A stretch of DNA of 64,000 bases from Oleidesulfovibrio alaskensis DSM 16109 (GTDB lineage Bacteria; Desulfobacterota; Desulfovibrionia; Desulfovibrionales; Desulfovibrionaceae), in the NCBI RefSeq assembly GCF_000482745.1, contig NZ_AXWQ01000014.1, positions 76,670-140,669 on the forward strand, in the 5' to 3' direction. The translations under genes and the position numbers were made by a program. Shown here piece by piece: positions 53,703 to 62,238 of the stretch. The number at the start of each line of letters is the position of its first letter. The first letter of the stretch is position 1. The notes under the pieces are model-generated. The model did no database searches and was not told the DNA's origin. It saw only the letters and a list, made by a program, of their open reading frames with translations.

Positions 53703-54781
53703 TGAGCAGACAATTCATCAGCCATGACAAGATGACCGCGTGGCTCGACGCACTTTCACGCGACCGCGCCGTACTGGTGCCCATGGACGACTGCGGCACG
53801 GTGACGTTCCGCCCTTATGTGCCCGGGCGCAAGGCGCTGCTGGACAAGATGCCCGTGCGGGCTCCGAAGGAAGGGGTTTTTCCGCAGACGGAAACTTTGC
53901 TGCGCTTTAAGTACGACAAGGATCCCGAAAATCTGGACAGGGTGAAAGTGCAGGTGCGCGAAGTCCTGCCCACACAGAAGGCTGTGGTGGTGGGAGGACG
54001 TCCCTGCGGCGCCCGCGGGCAGCTTATTCTTGACCGTGTGTACAACTGCGACACCATGCGCGACCCGTACTACGTAAGCCGCCGCGAAAACACCCTGTAT
54101 GTTACCGTGGCCTGTACCAGCGCCGAGAGTACCTGCTTCTGCCACAGCGTGGGCAGCGGGCCGGATGATTCCGAAGGTTCCGACGTGCTGCTGGTGCCCG
54201 TAGAGGGCGGTTATGTGGCTGAAGGAGTGACGGAAAGAGGCCGTGAGCTGCTGGCGGAAGGCGACTTTGAGTCTGCCTCGCAGGCACGCATGGACGAGGC
54301 CGGTGCCGTCATCAGCCGCACCCGCGGTCAGCTGGGCGAAGCCCATGACTATTCAGACGCGCCCCGCAAGCTGCTGGAGCGGTTCGACGATATGGACTTC
54401 TGGAATGAACAGGCAGCCATATGCATAAGCTGCGGCGCCTGTACCTACCTTTGTCCCACCTGCTACTGCTTTAACATGACCGATGAACAGTCTGGTCTGC
54501 AGGGCAAACGTCTGCGCACCTGGGATACCTGCATGTCGTTCGAGTTCACGCTGGAAGGCAGCGGGCACAACCCCAGACCCACCAAGGCTCACCGCCTGCG
54601 CAACCGCATGGGCCATAAGTTTGCCTATTACCCCGAACTGCACGAAGGGCTGATAGCCTGCTGCGGGTGCGGCCGCTGCATCAAAAGCTGCCCTGTCTCG
54701 CTGGATATCCGCGCCGTGGTGCAGGCCGCACAGAATCATAACGCAGTCCCTGAAGAAGCCGAGGAGAAAGCCGATGCATAA
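53702..54781 (+). CDS. flxB: FlxB, iron-sulfur subunit of the flavin oxidoreductase
   Basis: A 359-residue protein similar in layout to HydB and the A subunit of anaerobic sulfite reductase. The N-terminus has VVVGGRPCGARGQLILDR, and the C-terminal third holds two [4Fe-4S] motifs, CISCGACTYLCPTCYC and CCGCGRCIKSCP. It works between FlxA (flavin, NADH) and the Hdr side. TAATG overlap with flxC and an 8-bp overlap with flxA show tight translational coupling. Confidence 0.9.
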   Translation: MSRQFISHDKMTAWLDALSRDRAVLVPMDDCGTVTFRPYVPGRKALLDKMPVRAPKEGVFPQTETLLRFKYDKDPENLDRVKVQVREVLPTQKAVVVGGRPCGARGQLILDRVYNCDTMRDPYYVSRRENTLYVTVACTSAESTCFCHSVGSGPDDSEGSDVLLVPVEGGYVAEGVTERGRELLAEGDFESASQARMDEAGAVISRTRGQLGEAHDYSDAPRKLLERFDDMDFWNEQAAICISCGACTYLCPTCYCFNMTDEQSGLQGKRLRTWDTCMSFEFTLEGSGHNPRPTKAHRLRNRMGHKFAYYPELHEGLIACCGCGRCIKSCPVSLDIRAVVQAAQNHNAVPEEAEEKADA

Positions 54782-55616
54782 CAACCCCAGCCTGCCTGCT
54801 CTGGCAACTGTTTTGGAGGTTGTGGAAGAAACGCCCAACATCAAGACCTTTCGTGTCCGCTTCAACGACGAAAGCCTGATGGAGTCGTTTTCCTTCATGC
54901 CCGGTCAGGTGGGGCAGCTTTCCATATTCGGCGTGGGTGAATCGACGTTTGTCATCAACTCTTCGCCCACGCGCATGGATTATCTGCAGTTCAGCGTAAT
55001 GAAGGTGGGCGAAGTGACAAGCCGCCTGCATCAGCTGAAAGCCGGTGATACCGTGGGCGTGCGTGCGCCGCTGGGCAACTGGTTTCCCGTGGATGAAATG
55101 AAAGGAAAAGACGTGGTGTTTGTTGCGGGGGGCATAGGTATGGCTCCGTTGCGCACACTGCTGGTCTATATGCTGGACAATCGCGCCGACTACGGTAAGA
55201 TCACTCTGCTGTACGGCGCGCGCTCTCCCGTTGATCTGAGCTTCAAGTACGACGTGGAAGAGTGGATGGCGCGGGATGATCTGGACGTGGTGCTTACTGT
55301 GGACGCACCTGCCGAAGGCTGGGAAGAATCCGCCACGCGTCGTGTCGGGCTGATTCCCAATGTGTTGCTGGAACTGAACCCCGCGCCGGAAAACTGCGTG
55401 GCCGTAACCTGCGGCCCGCCCATCATGATCAAATTCACCCTGCAGGCGTTGAAAAAGCTTGAATTCGGGGATGAACAGATCATCACCACTCTTGAAAAAC
55501 GCATGAAGTGCGGCGTCGGACTGTGCGGCCGGTGCAACATCGGCACAAAGTATGTCTGTGTCGACGGACCGGTTTTCCGTTACTCTGACCTGAAGGACTT
55601 GCCTAACGAACTCTAG
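54774..55616 (+). CDS. flxA: FlxA, FAD/NAD(H)-binding subunit
   Basis: A 280-residue ferredoxin-reductase-type flavoprotein. The FAD domain (about 8-100, with FSFMPGQVGQLSIFG) precedes the NAD domain (VVFVAGGIGMAPLRTLL). The C-terminal cysteine set CGVGLCGRCNIG plus YVCVDG binds a [2Fe-2S] cluster, as in dihydroorotate dehydrogenase PyrK and HydG-type proteins. It is the NADH entry or exit point of the FlxABCD-HdrABC complex, shown in D. vulgaris to be needed for ethanol metabolism. Confidence 0.94.
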   Translation: MHNNPSLPALATVLEVVEETPNIKTFRVRFNDESLMESFSFMPGQVGQLSIFGVGESTFVINSSPTRMDYLQFSVMKVGEVTSRLHQLKAGDTVGVRAPLGNWFPVDEMKGKDVVFVAGGIGMAPLRTLLVYMLDNRADYGKITLLYGARSPVDLSFKYDVEEWMARDDLDVVLTVDAPAEGWEESATRRVGLIPNVLLELNPAPENCVAVTCGPPIMIKFTLQALKKLEFGDEQIITTLEKRMKCGVGLCGRCNIGTKYVCVDGPVFRYSDLKDLPNEL

Positions 55617-55634
55617 CCCCTTGAAGGAGGCATC

Positions 55635-56102
55635 ATGGCGGACCTGTTTAAAGCCGGCGACATCGTGCGCGCTGCGGAGGAAATTGAAATCCGCGGCGAA
55701 GACTTCTACCGCCGCCTTGCTGCGGCTTCGGAAGATGAAGAAGCCCGCAGGCTGTTTCACTGGCTGATGGAAGAGGAAATGGCCCACCGTGCCATATTCA
55801 AAGCCATGGGTGAACGCATTGCCCCTGTGGAACTGCCCGCATGGGCCGATGAGGCTGACTACCTCATGTATATGCGCTCGCTGTTGGACAGCCATGCCCT
55901 GTTCCGTCCCGACGCTGTTCCGGCAGAGCAGCTCGGCCGTGAAACTGCTCTGCGCATCGCCATGCAGTTTGAAAAGGATACCATGCTGTTCTTTGCCGAA
56001 ATGCGTGACTTTGTGCCCGAAGCTGAAGGCAGGCATATCGACGCGTGCATCGCCGAAGAGCGCAAGCATCTGAAGCAGCTTATGGCAATGCTGCGCAAAT
56101 AG
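55635..56102 (+). CDS. Ferritin-like (rubrerythrin-type) diiron protein
   Basis: A 155-residue all-helical protein. Candidate diiron ligands are Glu in EEIEIRGEDFY, the ExxH of MEEEMAHR, Glu in MQFEKDTMLF and ExxH of IAEERKHLK. It has no rubredoxin domain. It starts 18 bp after flxA with AAGGAGG and ends the hdr-flx transcript before a strong terminator. A role in protecting the iron-sulfur-rich complex from oxygen or peroxide is inference; this gene is not part of the published complex. Confidence 0.88.
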   Translation: MADLFKAGDIVRAAEEIEIRGEDFYRRLAAASEDEEARRLFHWLMEEEMAHRAIFKAMGERIAPVELPAWADEADYLMYMRSLLDSHALFRPDAVPAEQLGRETALRIAMQFEKDTMLFFAEMRDFVPEAEGRHIDACIAEERKHLKQLMAMLRK

Positions 56103-56173
56103 ACGTCATGGTGCGCCGCACCGCCGCAATCTTGCTGCGGTTCTGCGCGGCGCGCTTTTTGTCAGATGAACGA

Positions 56174-56205
56174 CGCCCCGCGGCATTATACCGCGGGGCG
56201 TTTTT
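56174..56205 (+). terminator. Terminator of the hdr-flx operon
   Basis: A 10-bp stem CGCCCCGCGG / CCGCGGGGCG with a 7-nt loop and TTTTT. Confidence 0.9.
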
Positions 56206-56278
56206 ATGCATATGCCCCATGCTTCCGCCGCGGATGCATCACTGCCGGCCGTGGCCGTCAAATCCGGAGAAGAATAGT

Positions 56279-56890
56279 ATGAAACAGGCCATACTGCGGG
56301 CCATTGATGACTTTGCACGCGGGGTGCGCCCTGCGTTTTATAAAACGCCCAGACGCTGGTATCTGGTACATCGGGGCAGCCTGTATCCGGCCAAGGCCAT
56401 ATGGGCCATGGCCACGGGACAAGGTAGCGCGGGCAGCTTCAACACCCGTGACGCACGCGCCGGACTGGCAGAGGCCGGTTTTGCTGTGCGGGCTTTTGAA
56501 CCGGAATCCGTGCAGTGGCCCGATGAAGATGTGCGCCTTGCCATCAGGCAGCTGCAGCAGGCTGCGGATACAGACCCCGGCGATGATGCGGCGGAAACTC
56601 TTTGCCCGCCTGGCATGACCGTGCGCGAACAGGCTGTCTTCCGGCGCAGTCCCGTGGTCGCTGCCAGAGTGCTGCTGCGTGCCGGTGGCTTCTGCGAATG
56701 CTGCGGGGCCCCCGCACCGTTTGTCAGCCGTGCAGACAACCTGCCTTATCTTGAGGTGCATCACGTCCGGCCGCTGGCAGAGGGCGGCGCGGATACTCCG
56801 GCCAACTGCATGGCGCTGTGCCCCAACTGCCACAGGCAGTTTCATTACGGCATCAAGCCGCCGGTATGTGCATTATCATCGTCGCGCTGA
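56279..56890 (+). CDS. HNH endonuclease with ScoMcrA-like N-terminal domain
   Basis: A 203-residue protein. The C-terminal HNH module has paired zinc cysteines (CECCGAP and CPNCH) and the catalytic LEVHHVRPLAEGG with ANCMALCPNCHRQF. The N-terminal 90 residues (RRWYLVHRGSLYPAKAIWAMATG, SFNTRDARAGLAEAGF) resemble the head domain of ScoMcrA-type modification-dependent nucleases. A role in restricting modified DNA is inference. The start at 56279 has GGAGAAG upstream. The gene is monocistronic. Confidence 0.82.
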   Translation: MKQAILRAIDDFARGVRPAFYKTPRRWYLVHRGSLYPAKAIWAMATGQGSAGSFNTRDARAGLAEAGFAVRAFEPESVQWPDEDVRLAIRQLQQAADTDPGDDAAETLCPPGMTVREQAVFRRSPVVAARVLLRAGGFCECCGAPAPFVSRADNLPYLEVHHVRPLAEGGADTPANCMALCPNCHRQFHYGIKPPVCALSSSR

Positions 56891-56925
56891 GGGAACGGCT
56901 TTGATGTAGTGCAATCTTAGCCGTA

Positions 56926-56943
56926 CTGTCATTCTGTTGTCAC
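56926..56943 (+). promoter_or_regulatory. Pho box (PhoB site) upstream of the alkaline phosphatase
   Basis: CTGTCAT-TCTG-TTGTCAC: two 7-bp direct repeats with the standard 4-nt spacer. A -10-like CATATC lies 10 nt downstream (56954-56959), the spacing of PhoB-activated promoters lacking a -35. Confidence 0.75.
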
Positions 56944-57020
56944 CTTCCGGGGACATATCCTTGCCAGCCAATGCGGCAGTGCCGTTTTTTTTTATTTGTT
57001 GTCAGGCAAGGAGAATTCAC

Positions 57021-58505
57021 ATGCGTCCGTCTTGTTTTCAGCGTTCCGTAAGTGTTGTCTGTATGCTGATGACGCTGCTGGTCTGCGCGCACAGCGCAGC
57101 CGCGGCAGAGTCTTTTGCAAAGAAACCCGCAAAATATGTTTTTCTGTTTATCGGTGACGGCATGGGCCTGCCGCAAAAGCAGGCCACAGAAGCGTTTACA
57201 GGCCGTCAGCTGGTTCTCGATTCTTTTCCGGTGCACGGCATAACCACCACCCCCGCCGCCAACAGGTTCATTGTGGATTCCGCTGCTGCGGCCACGGCCA
57301 TGAGTACCGGTCAGCTGACAGATGTGGGCATGATAGGTATGGCGCCGGACAAGACAAAAGTGAAGACCATTGCCGAAATGGCCCGTGAAAAGGGCATGAA
57401 AGTGGGCATTGTTTCTTCTGTCTCCATTGATCATGCAACTCCGGCTGCGTTCTACGCTCACGAGGAAAGCCGCAACCTGTACCATTACATCGACCATGCA
57501 CTGGCTTCGTCCGGATTTGACTATTTTGCCGGTGGAGGCATCAAGGACCCCGCGGGCAAGCGTAAAGGCGTGGAACCGCGCGGCAATGCCATGGATGCCA
57601 TTAAAAACGCCGGATACAAAGTGGTGACGGACCGCGACGAGTTTTTGAAGCTGAACCGCAAAGACGGAAAGGTGTTTGCGTACAACAGCTGGCTGCAGGA
57701 TTCCGGTGCGCTGCCCTATGCCATGGACAGCCGCCCGGGCAAAGATATCACTCTGGCAGAATTCACCGCCAAGGGCATAGACCTGCTGGATAACAGCAAG
57801 GGCTTTTTTATGATGGTTGAGGGAGGTAAAATTGACTGGGCCTGCCATGCCAACGATGCCAAAGCAGCCATTATGGATACTGTGGCCTTTGACGAGGCCG
57901 TGGCCGAGGCTGTCAGATTTTACAAAAAGCATCCCGACGAGACCCTGATTGTTGTGACGGGCGACCACGAATGCGGCGGCATGACTCTGGGATTTGCCGG
58001 TACGGCATATGAGTCTGATTTTGACGTGCTGAAAAAACAGTATGTCTCGTTTCAGTATTTTGCCGATGATGTGCTGAAGCTGTTTAAAAAAGAGCATCAG
58101 GGTTCGCTGGCGTTCAATGACCTGAAGCCCACCATCACACATTACTTCGGGCTGCAGTTTGCAGGCGACCATGCAGACCCCATGTATGTGCAGCCCCACG
58201 AGCTTGCCCAGCTGCAGGATGCGTTCGTCAAGTCTGTGGCGGGCGATTCCATGAAGCTGAACGATCCTGTTTCCGTCAACCTGTACGGCGGATACGATCC
58301 TCTCATTGTCACTATAACCCACCTGCTCAATAACAAGGCCGGGCTGGCGTGGACATCCTTCTCGCATACAGCGGTTCCCGTGGGAACAACCGCCGTGGGC
58401 CGCGGTGCGGACCTTTTCGGCGGATCGTATCACCAGACGGCCATTGCCAAAAAGATCATGACGGCCATGGGTGTGAAGCCCCATGTCTATGTGGCGGCCA
58501 ACTGA
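57021..58505 (+). CDS. phoA: Alkaline phosphatase
   Basis: A 494-residue periplasmic phosphomonoesterase. The signal peptide (1-36, ending AAA-AESF) precedes the alkaline phosphatase domain: metal ligand Asp in FIGDGMG, nucleophile Ser in VDSAAAATA, MVEGGKIDWACHANDA, TGDHECGGMT, and a C-terminal HTAVPVG His ligand. Length is near the family norm. AAGGAGAAT precedes ATG 57021; the frame from 56937 is not translated. A Pho box 78 bp upstream implies induction by phosphate starvation. Confidence 0.94.
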   Translation: MRPSCFQRSVSVVCMLMTLLVCAHSAAAAESFAKKPAKYVFLFIGDGMGLPQKQATEAFTGRQLVLDSFPVHGITTTPAANRFIVDSAAAATAMSTGQLTDVGMIGMAPDKTKVKTIAEMAREKGMKVGIVSSVSIDHATPAAFYAHEESRNLYHYIDHALASSGFDYFAGGGIKDPAGKRKGVEPRGNAMDAIKNAGYKVVTDRDEFLKLNRKDGKVFAYNSWLQDSGALPYAMDSRPGKDITLAEFTAKGIDLLDNSKGFFMMVEGGKIDWACHANDAKAAIMDTVAFDEAVAEAVRFYKKHPDETLIVVTGDHECGGMTLGFAGTAYESDFDVLKKQYVSFQYFADDVLKLFKKEHQGSLAFNDLKPTITHYFGLQFAGDHADPMYVQPHELAQLQDAFVKSVAGDSMKLNDPVSVNLYGGYDPLIVTITHLLNNKAGLAWTSFSHTAVPVGTTAVGRGADLFGGSYHQTAIAKKIMTAMGVKPHVYVAAN

Positions 58506-58530
58506 TCATCTGACTGTTGCAGAAACAAGG

Positions 58531-58562
58531 GCGGCGCGGCCTGCGGGCTGCGCCGCTGTTTT
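58531..58562 (+). terminator. Terminator after the alkaline phosphatase
   Basis: Stem GCGGCGC / GCGCCGC with an inner GCC/GGC pairing, then TGTTTT. Confidence 0.65.
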
Positions 58563-58596
58563 ACATGCCGTGCGCGGCTTATGTGGAGAGAACGCT

Positions 58597-59784
58597 ATGC
58601 GCAGCAGACTTGACGGGGCCATGGTGCTGTTGTTTGCCGTGTTGTCCTGTGTGTTGTGGATGCTGCCCACGGGATTTGATGCGCGTATGGACACATCGGC
58701 CATACGGTGCAGGGGCAGGGTGCTGTCTCAGGATTCCGGCGGGCTGCAGCAGCACACACTTATCAAGGTGGGGTATCAGGCTCTGGAGGTTGAAGCGCTG
58801 GACGGGCCATATGGCGGGCAGCGGTTTACCGTGCTCAATCAGTTGCAGGGAAGGATGGATCTGGACAAAGTTTTTTCTGCCGGAGACACAGCCCTGCTGG
58901 TGATAACACACAGGAAGGACGGCAGTGTGGACACCGTGGTGGCGCAGGATCATTACCGGCTGGGGCTGCAGGGCGCGCTGCTGTGCGTGTTCGGCCTGCT
59001 GTTGCTGGCTTTCGGCGGATGGACAGGGGCCAAGGCGCTGCTGAGCTTTGTTTTTACCGGTCTTGTATTATGGAAGCTGTTTGTGCCGCTGCTGCTCAAA
59101 GGGGTTGCCCCGGTGCCGCTGGCTTTCGGCGTTGTGGCGGTGCTGACGGCGGTTATTGTGTTTCTGGTGGCCGGTATCAGCCGGTTGGGGGTGACGGCCT
59201 TTCTGGGCGCCATGCTGGGGGTCGGGGCCAGTTCTCTGCTGGCAGTATGGGCGGCCGGTGCGCTGAAGCTGCACGGTGCCGTTATGCCCTTTGCAGAGAC
59301 CATGCTCTATGCCGGATACGCTCATCTGGACATTACAGGTATTTATGTGGGGGCTGTTTTTGTTGCCGCTTCGGGTGCGGTAATGGATCTGGCCATGGAT
59401 GTGGCCGCAAGTCAGCACGAGGTTGTTTCGCGTCATCCTTCCATCAGCACGGCAGAAGCTTTTATTTCAGGCATACGCGTGGGCCGCGCTGTTGTGGGGA
59501 CCATGACCACCACCTTGCTGCTGGCCTATTCAGGTGGTTTTGTCACGTTACTTATGGCATTCATGGCTCAGGGAGTGCCGCTGGCCAACATGTTCAACAT
59601 GATTTACGTGTCAGCCGAGGTTGTTAAAACTCTGGTGGGCAGTCTCGGGCTGGTGCTGGTGGCGCCGTTTACAGCGCTGGCAGGTGCTTTTATCTATACG
59701 CGTGTTCCGGTGCGGTCTGCCGTGTGCAGCAGAAAAGCTGCGGTGGTACCGGTGCCGCCGGCTCCGCTGCAGCCCCATAGCTGA
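58597..59784 (+). CDS. YibE/F-like membrane protein
   Basis: A 395-residue membrane protein. One N-terminal helix (about 8-28) is followed by a periplasmic beta domain (about 35-125) and seven or eight helices. Family features include GVAPVPLAFGVVAVLTAVIVFLVAG and the conserved GAVMDLAMDVAASQHE block, then MTTTLLLAYSGG. Function of the family is not established; a transport role is often suggested. The start at 58597 has GGAGAG upstream. The terminator after phoA argues for separate transcription. Confidence 0.87.
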   Translation: MRSRLDGAMVLLFAVLSCVLWMLPTGFDARMDTSAIRCRGRVLSQDSGGLQQHTLIKVGYQALEVEALDGPYGGQRFTVLNQLQGRMDLDKVFSAGDTALLVITHRKDGSVDTVVAQDHYRLGLQGALLCVFGLLLLAFGGWTGAKALLSFVFTGLVLWKLFVPLLLKGVAPVPLAFGVVAVLTAVIVFLVAGISRLGVTAFLGAMLGVGASSLLAVWAAGALKLHGAVMPFAETMLYAGYAHLDITGIYVGAVFVAASGAVMDLAMDVAASQHEVVSRHPSISTAEAFISGIRVGRAVVGTMTTTLLLAYSGGFVTLLMAFMAQGVPLANMFNMIYVSAEVVKTLVGSLGLVLVAPFTALAGAFIYTRVPVRSAVCSRKAAVVPVPPAPLQPHS

Positions 59785-59982
59785 TGCCCTGCTGAACGGC
59801 TATGATGTCCTTATCTTTCGGGCATGGGCAGGGCTGCTGTCCGGCAGTTGTTTTGTCTGCGGCATGTACTGCATGGCTTCTGTCGTTCTGCCGTGCAGGC
59901 TGTCGGCGACAATGACCTGCCTTTGTCCGGTAGTCTGCTGTGTTCCGCCCGGCCGTATGGCATACTGCAGCCTGTAATGCTG

Positions 59983-60013
59983 AAAAAGGGGCGCATCCCG
60001 AAGGATGCGCCCC
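59983..60013 (-). terminator. Terminator of the glutamate synthase gene
   Basis: An 11-bp stem GGGGCGCATCC / GGATGCGCCCC with a CGAA loop; five Ts follow on the minus strand. Confidence 0.88.
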
Positions 60014-60049
60014 TTGTCTGGTATGGAAAGCGGACTGAGCTGTCAGTCC

Positions 60050-61693
60050 TTAGCTGCGCAGAATGGCTTTGGCAAATTCGTCCTGCACGTCGGTGATGAA
60101 AGGAATTCTCGTTTCCTTTTCTGTTTCGCGGTTGCAGGCCGCAATGTCTTCGCGCGAAATGCAGGAAAGTTCAAACTTGCGCGCACCTGCCATCAGCTGC
60201 TGCAGGCCGGCACCCAGTTTGTCGACCATGGACCACATGGCCACGGCGCCGAACGGAATGTTTTTCATTTCGTCTTTGCCCACCTTGGACTGCACGTCAT
60301 ACCATCCGGCAAAAATCTGCTCGGGGGTGGTGCCGAAGTCCGTCACCGTGCGGGGCAGTTTGTCCCAGTTGCCGCATACGGCTTCACGGCGTTCGGGGCG
60401 CAGTACGCCTTCTATGTTGGAGCCGAGGAAGCCGGGTATCATCATGGCGCGGCCCATGCAGATAAGTTTGGTATACGGTGCGCCCAGTGCCAGCGCCTTG
60501 AAAATCTGGCTGGATTTGGCAAAACCACCGGCAAACGACATGTCTACAACACGTTCACCCTTGGCTGCCAGCATCGAAGCATATTCATAGGCTTTTGCAT
60601 GCAGCAGGATGGAGGGGACACCCCAGGTTTCCATCATGTCCCAGGGGCTCATGCCGGTACCGCCGCCGGAACCGTCGATGGTCAGCAGGTCGAGACGGGC
60701 TTCGGTGGCAAGCTTGATGGACATGGCCAGAGCCTGCATGCCGTACGAACCGGTTTTAAGAGAAAGACGTTTGAATCCGAGCTTGCGCAGGTAGTCAACG
60801 GAGTTCATGAAGTTTTCACGAACCTGCTCCCACGTGCCGAGGTTGGTGTAGCCCAGACGGCTGTGACGGGCAAAACCCTTGATGGCGCCGGACTTGAAAG
60901 ATTCCTGAACTTCCGCACGGGAGGGGTCGGGGTCCACAAGGTAACCGCGCTCCTGCAGGAACAGAGCGTAATCAAGGCTTTCAACGATGATTTCACCGCC
61001 GATGTCTTTGGCTCCCTGTCCCCACTTCAGCTCAAGAATGACTTTGTCGCCGTATTTTTCGGCGATGTATTCGGCCACGCCGTTACGGGTATCTTCCACG
61101 TTCATCTGAACGATGATGGCGCCGTAGCCGTCGTAGTAGCGCAGATAGGTGTTGATGCGGCGCTCAAGTTCCGGCGCACTGGTTATGCGGCCGTTTTCCA
61201 GTGAAGATTTGCGGTCCACGCCCACCACGTTTTCACCGACCACAATGGGAATGCCGCACAGTGCGCAGCCCACGGCAAAAGAGTCCCAGTATTTCGCGGC
61301 AATAAAGGTGGAACCCAAAGCGCCGGTCATCAGCGGGAAACGGCATTTGGTCTTTTCGTCGGCGCCAAAGCTGGTTTCCAGCGAAGCATCGGTGAAAAGC
61401 GCATCGCCGGACTGAGCTTTGCTGCCGTTTTCACCCATGCCGTGGGCACCGTAGTTGTAGCCCTGAATGCGCAGAGAATTGTATGAAACGCCCACATGTG
61501 TGGTGTTGCCGCTGCCGGCGGTAACCAGCCCGAAATCGCGCGGGTACAGGGTGTCGCGACCTTTAAGGCATGAAAGCCACGTTTCGCATTTACCCATGCA
61601 GTCTGCGCGGCACAGGCTGCACAGCCCGGATTCGACAATATTGCCACGGTTAGTGGTGCCAAGCACGTCATTATTCTTCACGGGGGTATTCAT
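60050..61693 (-). CDS. Stand-alone FMN-binding glutamate synthase domain protein (GltB2)
   Basis: A 547-residue protein equal to the central FMN/iron-sulfur domain of glutamate synthase, with no amidotransferase domain. The N-terminus has an added cysteine cluster, CSLCRADCMGKCETW. Further on are ELKWGQGAKDIGGEI, TIDGSGGGTGMSPWDMMETWG (FMN barrel), SFAGGFAKSSQIFKALALGA and the MGRAMMIPGFLGSN block. Such proteins are common in anaerobes, and whether they make glutamate or do another FMN redox reaction is unsettled. GGAGG precedes the ATG. It is single and ends in its own terminator. Confidence 0.9.
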   Translation of the reverse strand: MNTPVKNNDVLGTTNRGNIVESGLCSLCRADCMGKCETWLSCLKGRDTLYPRDFGLVTAGSGNTTHVGVSYNSLRIQGYNYGAHGMGENGSKAQSGDALFTDASLETSFGADEKTKCRFPLMTGALGSTFIAAKYWDSFAVGCALCGIPIVVGENVVGVDRKSSLENGRITSAPELERRINTYLRYYDGYGAIIVQMNVEDTRNGVAEYIAEKYGDKVILELKWGQGAKDIGGEIIVESLDYALFLQERGYLVDPDPSRAEVQESFKSGAIKGFARHSRLGYTNLGTWEQVRENFMNSVDYLRKLGFKRLSLKTGSYGMQALAMSIKLATEARLDLLTIDGSGGGTGMSPWDMMETWGVPSILLHAKAYEYASMLAAKGERVVDMSFAGGFAKSSQIFKALALGAPYTKLICMGRAMMIPGFLGSNIEGVLRPERREAVCGNWDKLPRTVTDFGTTPEQIFAGWYDVQSKVGKDEMKNIPFGAVAMWSMVDKLGAGLQQLMAGARKFELSCISREDIAACNRETEKETRIPFITDVQDEFAKAILRS

Positions 61694-62238
61694 AAGGCCT
61701 CCATAAGGATGATTTCGCTGTAAGGCAGCCCATATAGCGTGTAACCGCTCGGCGGGGCAAACAGGAAATGAAAAAAATATATGATTTATATTTTTGGCAA
61801 TGTATGAATTTGTTATCTGTTTTTATAAAAAAGCATATGTGATTATGGAAATTGATATTTTAACTTTCAAATTTTTTGAGAAAAATGCAATGCATTGATT
61901 GCGGTAGTCAAAGTTTGCTAGTCTGTTAATTTTCTGCGTGTATGATTTTATATTGTGTTATCATGCATTAGGCTATTCAAGCGTTCACTTTTGTCATGAT
62001 ACGTTTTAATATTTATAATTTTATGTTTTTTTGACATAAACGTCAAAAAAGCCTTTTTTCGACAAAAACACATTTTTTTCATTTTTTTGTCAGCAGAATT
62101 CCAGATTCCGGACTTGCTACTGCAAAAAATTGCAATTTTGTTCACAGGTGTCTCTGCGGGGACAGGGATTTTTCAGGCAAAAAAAGAAAGGCGCCCGCCG
62201 TAGCGGGCGCCTTGTGCGCTGGTAGGCGCAACGGAAAC
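61694..62238. other. AT-rich intergenic region
   Basis: Markedly more A/T-rich than the rest of the window, especially 61770-62150, with many T and A runs. It contains the promoter of the glutamate synthase gene and the rubrerythrin terminator. I see a palindromic AATTGCAATT (62127-62136) and no coding frame worth calling. Confidence 0.6.
62178..62211 (-). terminator. Terminator of the rubrerythrin gene
   Basis: A 9-bp stem GGCGCCCGC / GCGGGCGCC with a CGTA loop; on the minus strand TTTCTTTTTTT follows. Confidence 0.88.

Noticed and set aside
54681..56069. 462-codon open frame on the minus strand
   Set aside because: Antisense to flxA and the ferritin-like gene; composition only.
56940..58484. 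514-codon open frame on the minus strand
   Set aside because: Antisense to the alkaline phosphatase, which has an intact active site and signal peptide.
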